NCBI GenBank assembly: GCA_016872875.1 | Contig: VGYW01000303.1 | Span: forward strand, 1-10,217 | DNA length: 10,217 bases | DNA from: Planctomycetota bacterium | GTDB lineage: Bacteria > Planctomycetota > PUPC01 > DSUN01 | Direction: 5' to 3' | Shown: positions 6,207 through 10,217 of the stretch, piece after piece | Position numbering within the stretch: position 1 is the first letter of the stretch | How the letters are laid out: every line of letters begins with the position of its first letter | Notes under the pieces: model-generated | What the model saw: only the letters and a program-made list of their open reading frames with translations | The model's database searches: none | Told to the model about the DNA's origin: nothing | Translations under genes and position numbers: made by a program

Positions 6207-6704
6207 CTAGTCGCCGCCGAGGATGACCTGGAGGACGTTGAAGATTTCCTGCTCGACGATGTCCTTGGTGACGTGCTGGACGGCGTATTCGTTGGCGGTG
6301 GGGGGGCGGTCGTGGTCGGGCAGGGCGCTGCGGGTGAGGATGCGGACGCAGCGGCGGGCTTCTTCGGGGACGATCCAGACGTAGGGCGGCTCGCCCTTCT
6401 GGAAGAAGGTGCGCCCCCAGCCGGACGGGAAGATGCGGATGCGGGCGTAGAGGTTCATCTTCTCGCCGCTCGCGGTCTCCGTGGCCTCGGGGGCCTCCAC
6501 GTCGCAGTCGTGGCCGTGCTTCTTGAGCAGGCTCGCGGCGTCGTTGAGGGCGGGAACTACGATGTCGAGGCAGAGCTTTCGGAACTGGTTGCGGAACTCA
6601 GCCATCTCGGGGTCCACCTTTACCGCTGGCTCTTCCTGGACGGCCGTCCTGGCCTTATGTGCGCTCAGCAGGGCCTCCATCCGCTTCCTGATGTCGTCCG
6701 GCAT
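6207..6704 (-). CDS. Conserved-looking hypothetical protein, 165 residues
   Basis: I do not recognise a named family. The N-terminal 35 residues are charged and probably helical or disordered. Residues about 36-70 form an amphipathic helix with FRNQFRKLCLDIVVPALNDAASLLKKHGHDCDV. The rest looks like strands and a closing helix: MNLYARIRIFPSG, PPYVWIVPEEARRCVRILTRSAL, EYAVQHVTKDIVEQEIFNVLQVILGG. This helix-sheet-helix pattern, with an F-x3-F-x3-C and a GHD-type loop, resembles small uncharacterised proteins I have seen in environmental bacteria. No signal peptide, membrane segment or catalytic motif is evident. ATG 6704 has a strong AAGGAG that overlaps the TAA of the phosphofructokinase gene (gap 10 nt), so the two are very probably cotranscribed and coupled. 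It is the last gene of the predicted operon. Function unknown. Confidence 0.8.
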   Translation of the reverse strand: MPDDIRKRMEALLSAHKARTAVQEEPAVKVDPEMAEFRNQFRKLCLDIVVPALNDAASLLKKHGHDCDVEAPEATETASGEKMNLYARIRIFPSGWGRTFFQKGEPPYVWIVPEEARRCVRILTRSALPDHDRPPTANEYAVQHVTKDIVEQEIFNVLQVILGGD

Positions 6705-6714
6705 CCCGTTCTCC

Positions 6715-8004
6715 TTAGCGGTACGCCTGGGGAATGTATGCAGGACATCTCCTGTCGGCGAAGATTCGCCGGAGGCGTGCGAAGCGCTGGATGCCGCCCA
6801 CGAGGGGCACGCTGGCCCAGTCGTCGCCGATGAGCGGCCGCGCGTAGGCCACGAACTCGTCCGTCACGTCCACCCGGCTCGGCGCGAGCCAGGCCTTGGG
6901 GAACGCGCGTTCGGAGTTGGCGACCTTCTGAAGCTCTACCTTATCGTAAGCGACCGAATAGATCAAGCCCTGTTGCCGCAGGATGGTGGACATCCAGCCC
7001 GTGCCGTGCTCGCGGGCGATGAGGACGGCTTTCTGGCCCACGCGGTAGGCCTCGTCGAGGTCCACGGTGGAGGCATAGACGGCGGTGTCGCGCTGGTCGC
7101 AGCCGGGCACCTGGCCGCGGGCGGCGCCGCGGGCGGCAAGGCCGGCCTTGTTGAGGTAGCTGACGACGATCTGCGCGGCGGTGGTCTCGCTGGCGGAGAA
7201 CTGGGTGTGGCCGAAGGAGTCCTTCGTCGCCCCGATGTCGCCCACGTCCAGCCCCTCGCTCACGACGACGACGGCGCAGCCGCGCGCCTTGAGGGCGTCG
7301 TTCACCCTGTCGGCCAGCTCGGGCAGCTTGACGCCGGCCTCGGGCATGAAGATGAGGAGCGATGCCTCACGAGTCGGGTCGGCCAGCCGCGCCGCCGCCG
7401 GGATGAAGCCGATCTTCCGTCCCATCGCCTGGAGCACGAGCACGGGGTCGGAGGGCGATGAGCCGCGGTTCTCCTCGATGGCGTTCTGCACCGTGCAGGC
7501 CCAGTAGCGCGCGACCGAGCCGTAGCCGGGCGTGTGGTCAATGAGCTTGAACTCGCTGTCGCCCACGTCGTTGTCAATGGTCTTTGGCACGCCGACGGCC
7601 ACGAGGTCGAGCCCGCGCTGTGCGGCGAGCTGGCTCACCTTGTGCGCCGTGTCCATCGAGTCGTTGCCGCCGTTGTAGAAGAAGTAGCGGATGCCGTGCG
7701 CCTTGAAGACGGCGATGATGCGCTCGAAGTCCTCGGCCTGCTTGTCCTTGAGCTTGTAGCGGCAGGTGCCGATGGCCCCCGCGGCGGGGGTGGTGCGCAG
7801 GAGGGCGATCTCCTCCTCAGGCTCTGCGCTCAGGTTCAGCAGCTCCTCGGTCAGCACCCCCTCGATGCCGTGCCAGGCGGCGTAGACAGTGCCGAACGTG
7901 TCGGGAAAGGCCCGACACGCGTCCACCACGCCTCGCAGCGAGTTATTGATCACCGGCGACGGCCCGCCCGATTGGGCCACGACAACGTTGTTGGTTCCGG
8001 CCAT
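6715..8004 (-). CDS. pfp: Diphosphate (PPi)-type 6-phosphofructokinase
   Basis: The 429-residue PFKA-fold enzyme interconverts fructose 6-phosphate and fructose 1,6-bisphosphate. Motifs: QSGGPSPVINNSL (11-23) at the phosphoryl-donor site, NGGNDSMDTA (111-120), PKTIDND (140-146, with the catalytic Asp and with Lys141 where ATP enzymes have Gly), HTPGYGSVA (157-165), QAMGRKIGF (192-200), FMPEAG (219-224) and SEGLDVGD. In this family the PKTIDND lysine goes with PPi use, making the reaction reversible and saving ATP. The GGNDS variant in place of GGDGS or GGDDS suggests one of the less studied clades, so donor choice is inferred. ATG 8004 has AGGAG about 6 nt upstream. The gene begins 12 bp after the aspartic protease stop and ends 10 bp before the next start. 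It is the middle gene of a predicted operon. Confidence 0.92.
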   Translation of the reverse strand: MAGTNNVVVAQSGGPSPVINNSLRGVVDACRAFPDTFGTVYAAWHGIEGVLTEELLNLSAEPEEEIALLRTTPAAGAIGTCRYKLKDKQAEDFERIIAVFKAHGIRYFFYNGGNDSMDTAHKVSQLAAQRGLDLVAVGVPKTIDNDVGDSEFKLIDHTPGYGSVARYWACTVQNAIEENRGSSPSDPVLVLQAMGRKIGFIPAAARLADPTREASLLIFMPEAGVKLPELADRVNDALKARGCAVVVVSEGLDVGDIGATKDSFGHTQFSASETTAAQIVVSYLNKAGLAARGAARGQVPGCDQRDTAVYASTVDLDEAYRVGQKAVLIAREHGTGWMSTILRQQGLIYSVAYDKVELQKVANSERAFPKAWLAPSRVDVTDEFVAYARPLIGDDWASVPLVGGIQRFARLRRIFADRRCPAYIPQAYR

Positions 8005-8016
8005 GGCTTCTCCTGC

Positions 8017-8445
8017 TCAGAGGCCAACTGCAAGAGCATCGGCCACCCTCTTCCCATCGTGCTCTGGGTTCCCTATCACCTGTTCCGACCTCGGGTCCAC
8101 CACGAAATCGAGCGCCTCGAGGAGGAGGTATCCCACCAGGGCGGGAGTCCCCTCGCCGTTCTCCATGACCTCCATCTCGGCATCTCTGCCATTCAGCTCG
8201 ATCTCCGCGCCCCTGAAGAGCCGACGCGTGGCCGGCCCGTTAGCCGTCCTGATGTTGGTGTTTCGGTGAAAGAGAAGCCCGAGCTTCTCGATATCCGACC
8301 TGGAGAGACACACATAAGTCGCGCCAGTGTCCACAATGGCCTCGGTCTCGATGGCGCGCACCGCTGAGGGGGGAATGAGCCCTTCCGCGGCCTTGAACAC
8401 GTCGCCCAGGTTCCGCACCTTCAAGATGACCTTGGTTCTGCTCAT
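8017..8445 (-). CDS. Retropepsin-like (clan AA) aspartic protease family protein
   Basis: The 142-residue protein has a single retropepsin-like domain. The active-site segment is AIVDTGATYVCLSRSDIEKLGL, with DTG at residues 39-41. Later come RTANGPATRRLFRGAEIELNGRDAEMEVM, corresponding to the flap and central strands, and PALVGYLLLEALDFVVDPRSEQVI, the usual end with a LLG-LEAL-VDP pattern. Such proteases work as homodimers, each subunit giving one Asp. There is no signal peptide or membrane segment, so it is probably cytoplasmic; its substrate is unknown. ATG 8445 is chosen over 8508: GGAGGTG lies 6 nt before it and the longer version would run into the promoter. It is the first gene of the predicted operon, 12 bp upstream of the phosphofructokinase. 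Family secure, proteolysis not proven. Confidence 0.87.
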   Translation of the reverse strand: MSRTKVILKVRNLGDVFKAAEGLIPPSAVRAIETEAIVDTGATYVCLSRSDIEKLGLLFHRNTNIRTANGPATRRLFRGAEIELNGRDAEMEVMENGEGTPALVGYLLLEALDFVVDPRSEQVIGNPEHDGKRVADALAVGL

Positions 8446-8480
8446 GGGCGCACCTCCGACTACTCCCCCCCGCCGAATGT

Positions 8481-8508
8481 ATTGTACAGCGCTGGCCAGG
8501 CGAGTCAA
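8481..8508 (-). promoter_or_regulatory. Sigma70-type promoter of the protease-PFK-hypothetical operon
   Basis: On the minus strand TTGACT (8503-8508, 5 of 6) and TACAAT (8481-8486, 5 of 6) are 16 bp apart. Transcription would start near 8474, giving a leader of about 28 nt before ATG 8445. It is the best promoter upstream of the three closely spaced genes. Confidence 0.75.
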
Positions 8509-8530
8509 GGCGGGGGGCGGTAGGGCTGCG

Positions 8531-8621
8531 AAGGGACCACAGGGACCACAAGGACAACAGGGACGACAGGGACCGGTTGTGGCCTCTGTCCCTGTGGTCG
8601 CTGTGGTCCCTGTGGTCCCTT
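8531..8621. repeat. Nine-nucleotide tandem repeat folded as an inverted repeat
   Basis: The left arm consists of GGGACCACA-type 9-nt units from 8533 to about 8570, and the right arm of their reverse complement from about 8583 to 8621. The outer 20 bases (8531-8550 and 8602-8621) are perfectly complementary, and pairing continues imperfectly inward. The element fills the spacer after the racemase stop codon and before the operon promoter, so it may end racemase transcription and insulate the operon. There is no U-tract. Confidence 0.8.
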
Positions 8622-8640
8622 TCCCCTAGCCGGGGACCCC

Positions 8641-9912
8641 TCACCCAATCTTCGGCACGCTGCCGTCGGCGAGGCGATAGAGCATCTCGCCGGCCTTGGG
8701 CACGAGGAGCACCCCTTCGTCCTCGCGGTCACGCCAGTCGTCGGGGTTGATCGTCGCCGGGTCGCGGTAGTCGAGGTTCACCTTGCGGCAGCGGGCCTCG
8801 GGGATGGCGGAGGCGAGGACGACGTTGACGCGGGGCGTCTCGATGCCGCCCTCGAACGTGCCGATGCCCTTGACGTGGGTGGAGTGTGCCATGACGCCGC
8901 GCGGCACGTCCAGGAACCGCTCCATCTGCTTGAGGAAGTAGTCGCGGCAGTGGTAGCCGATGCGGTCGAGCACGCGCCCGTGCGTGTACGAAATCTCGTC
9001 CACGTGCGGGGCCAGGATGATCAGCTCGCCGCCGTCGGCCACGACGGGCTCCAGCTTGTACATGCACTTGCCGGCGGTCCAGATGTCGTCGTACATTCTG
9101 GGTGCGATCGAGAGCACGCGGTGGAACGGCTTGGGCTTGTAGACGACGTGGATCTTGGCCGAGAGGTCGGCCGCCGCCGAGTACGCCTCCTCGGGCGTGC
9201 CGATGAAGAGGCCCTTGAGGTCCTGGAATAGCACCACGAGGCTGAAGCAGAGCTTCGGGATGGGCACCATCGCCGCCGCGCGGTCAACCACCTTGCGCAC
9301 GGGCGTCCACTTCGTGCCGTTGATCACGGGGTTGGTGATGACGGCGCCGAGCCAGTGGAAGAAGTTGATGATCTCAGCGCCCGCGATGCCGGGGAAGAGG
9401 TACTTGTTGCCGCCCGAGAAGCCGACCACCTCATGGGGGAACGTTGGGCCGCAGATGATGAGCTGGTCGTAATCGAAGATGAGCTTGTTGAGCGCGACCG
9501 GGACGTCCTCGCGCATCAGGCCGTCCGAGATCGCCTCGATCTCGTCGGCTGAGATGGTGCCGATCCTGCGGAGCGCGTCGGGGCGGTCCCACTCGTGGTT
9601 GAACACCCTCACGTCGGCATACTTCCCGGCCCGTTCGTCCGGCGTGAGGCCGAGGAGGGTATTGATCTTGTCCTCAGACATCGCCTGATGCGTGCCGAGC
9701 GCGATCAGGAAGTCCAGCCTCCTCGCCTTCGGGCGGATCATCTCGCACAACAGCCGGAAGAACATCGGCAGCGGGCACGACCGCGTGCTGTCGGGGATGA
9801 TGACGAGCACCCGCTTGCCCGCCAGCTCGATCTCCCCAAGCCCCTTGGCCGCCAGCTCGCGCACCTCGGCTTCCGAGAGCTGGCCCGTCTCATACCCTTT
9901 GCCGATCACCAT
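8641..9912 (-). CDS. larA: LarA-family nickel-pincer racemase/epimerase homologue
   Basis: The 423-residue cytoplasmic protein resembles lactate racemase LarA, which uses the nickel-pincer (NPN) cofactor to racemise 2-hydroxy acids by hydride transfer. The DxTR motif is at 41-44 (IPDSTRSCP), ALGTHQAMSE carries His75, FPHEVVGFSGGNKYLFPGIAG carries His160 and Lys170, and INFFHWLG carries His186. The spacings His160-Lys170-His186 (10 and 16) equal those of His174-Lys184-His200 in Lactobacillus LarA, where Lys holds the cofactor and the histidines bind nickel and take the proton. The length is normal for the family. The substrate is probably not lactate; family members act on many hydroxy acids. 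ATG 9912 has GGAG 8 nt upstream. No larB, larC or larE for cofactor synthesis is in the window. Single gene with its own promoter. Family confident, substrate unknown. Confidence 0.9.
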   Translation of the reverse strand: MVIGKGYETGQLSEAEVRELAAKGLGEIELAGKRVLVIIPDSTRSCPLPMFFRLLCEMIRPKARRLDFLIALGTHQAMSEDKINTLLGLTPDERAGKYADVRVFNHEWDRPDALRRIGTISADEIEAISDGLMREDVPVALNKLIFDYDQLIICGPTFPHEVVGFSGGNKYLFPGIAGAEIINFFHWLGAVITNPVINGTKWTPVRKVVDRAAAMVPIPKLCFSLVVLFQDLKGLFIGTPEEAYSAAADLSAKIHVVYKPKPFHRVLSIAPRMYDDIWTAGKCMYKLEPVVADGGELIILAPHVDEISYTHGRVLDRIGYHCRDYFLKQMERFLDVPRGVMAHSTHVKGIGTFEGGIETPRVNVVLASAIPEARCRKVNLDYRDPATINPDDWRDREDEGVLLVPKAGEMLYRLADGSVPKIG

Positions 9913-9950
9913 CCAACTCGCTCCGGAGTCCCCCGTTCTCTGTCTTATTC

Positions 9951-9979
9951 ATGATAGCACGCTCGCCTGACGGCTGCAA
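9951..9979 (-). promoter_or_regulatory. Extended -10 promoter of the LarA-like gene
   Basis: On the minus strand TGC-TATCAT (-10 box 9951-9956, 5 of 6, with an upstream TG) follows TTGCAG (9974-9979) at a 17-bp spacing. The -35 matches only in TTG, which an extended -10 can compensate. Transcription would start near 9945, about 33 nt before ATG 9912. Confidence 0.6.
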
Positions 9980-10029
9980 GGGCGCCTCTATCGTGAGTAT
10001 GGCCCCCAATTCCGGTGAACTACTCCGGA

Positions 10030-10199
10030 GCCCCGATAGGGGCGTACTATAGCAGCCCAGGGCTTCGCCCTGATCTTTGCCCACATCTTCTGGGGGCTGG
10101 GGTTTAGCCCCCGAATGGGGGCGTTTGAGCCGTAGCCCAGGGCGACCGAAGGGAGCCCTGGGAAAAGGCCCCGCCAGCGTAGAGCCCCCGAAGCGGGGC
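10030..10199. repeat. Cluster of five GC-rich palindromes (REP-like)
   Basis: Five hairpins follow each other: GCCCC-GATA-GGGGC (10030-10043), CAGGGC-TTC-GCCCTG (10058-10072), GCCCCC-GAAT-GGGGGC (10107-10122), CCCAGGGC with GCCCTGGG around an 11-nt loop (10136-10162), and GCCCC with GGGGC (10184-10199). They use two alternating themes, AGCCC(C) with GGGGCG, and CCCAGGG. The stretch 9980-10217 holds no gene I can support, so this is an intergenic repeat block upstream of the racemase promoter. Confidence 0.75.
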
Positions 10200-10217
10200 G
10201 ATTCAATGGGCGTGAAA

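Noticed and set aside
5787..6833. Plus-strand open frame spanning the spacer and neighbouring genes
   Set aside because: It covers parts of two minus-strand genes and the repeat-filled spacer; the composition is that of antisense GC-rich DNA.
8446..8508. Longer start for the aspartic protease at ATG 8508
   Set aside because: The stretch overlaps the operon promoter, and the best ribosome site lies before ATG 8445.
8327..8629. Plus-strand frame encoding a collagen-like GPQGPQGQQGRQG and VVPVV run
   Set aside because: It is the translation of the 9-nt inverted repeat plus the antisense of the protease gene; there is no ribosome site or family match.
9988..10206. Minus-strand 72-residue open frame at the right end
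   Set aside because: It consists of the palindrome cluster and has no ribosome site or family resemblance.

Overview
The window is GC-rich bacterial DNA holding nine genes with strong third-position G/C bias. The gene mix is a Gfo/Idh/MocA oxidoreductase of the sugar-catabolising type, a D-galactonate dehydratase homologue, a PPi-type phosphofructokinase, a LarA-like nickel-pincer racemase, a VapBC pair and an ankyrin protein. Together with spacers full of short-period, inverted repeats, this suggests an uncultured member of the Planctomycetota or a related PVC lineage, probably an environmental contig. That placement is inference: there is no rRNA or other phylogenetic marker here, and no tRNA was recognised.

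Layout, left to right. Positions 1-1107 (+) are the 3' part of a Gfo/Idh/MocA oxidoreductase, cut off by the window edge. A hairpin and a very good promoter lead into an AbrB-type antitoxin (1229-1501, +) and an overlapping PIN-domain toxin (1479-1931, +). A secreted ankyrin-repeat protein (1948-2766, -) converges on the toxin gene. A spacer of about 400 bp carries the ankyrin promoter and a large inverted repeat. An AGCS sodium:amino-acid symporter (3164-4531, +) follows. It converges on a D-galactonate dehydratase homologue (4736-5851, -) across a spacer filled by 7-nt repeats arranged as two inverted arms. After a spacer of about 355 bp with REP-like palindromes and a second 7-nt repeat comes a three-gene minus-strand operon, in transcription order: retropepsin-like aspartic protease (8017-8445), PPi-type phosphofructokinase (6715-8004), and an unrecognised 165-residue protein (6207-6704). 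Upstream of that operon lies an inverted repeat built from 9-nt units. Beyond it is a LarA-family racemase (8641-9912, -) with its own promoter. The last 200 bases are a cluster of GC-rich palindromes.

Functionally the metabolic genes fit heterotrophic use of sugar acids and amino acids: galactonate dehydration, oxidation of a sugar or polyol by the oxidoreductase, reversible PPi-linked glycolysis, racemisation of a hydroxy acid, and sodium-coupled amino-acid uptake. Apart from vapBC and the protease-PFK-hypothetical operon, they look like single-gene transcription units. No phage, transposase or CRISPR gene was found. The most distinctive things are the predicted protease-PFK-hypothetical operon and the set of structured intergenic repeats with 7- and 9-nt periods, each folded into or beside an inverted repeat.
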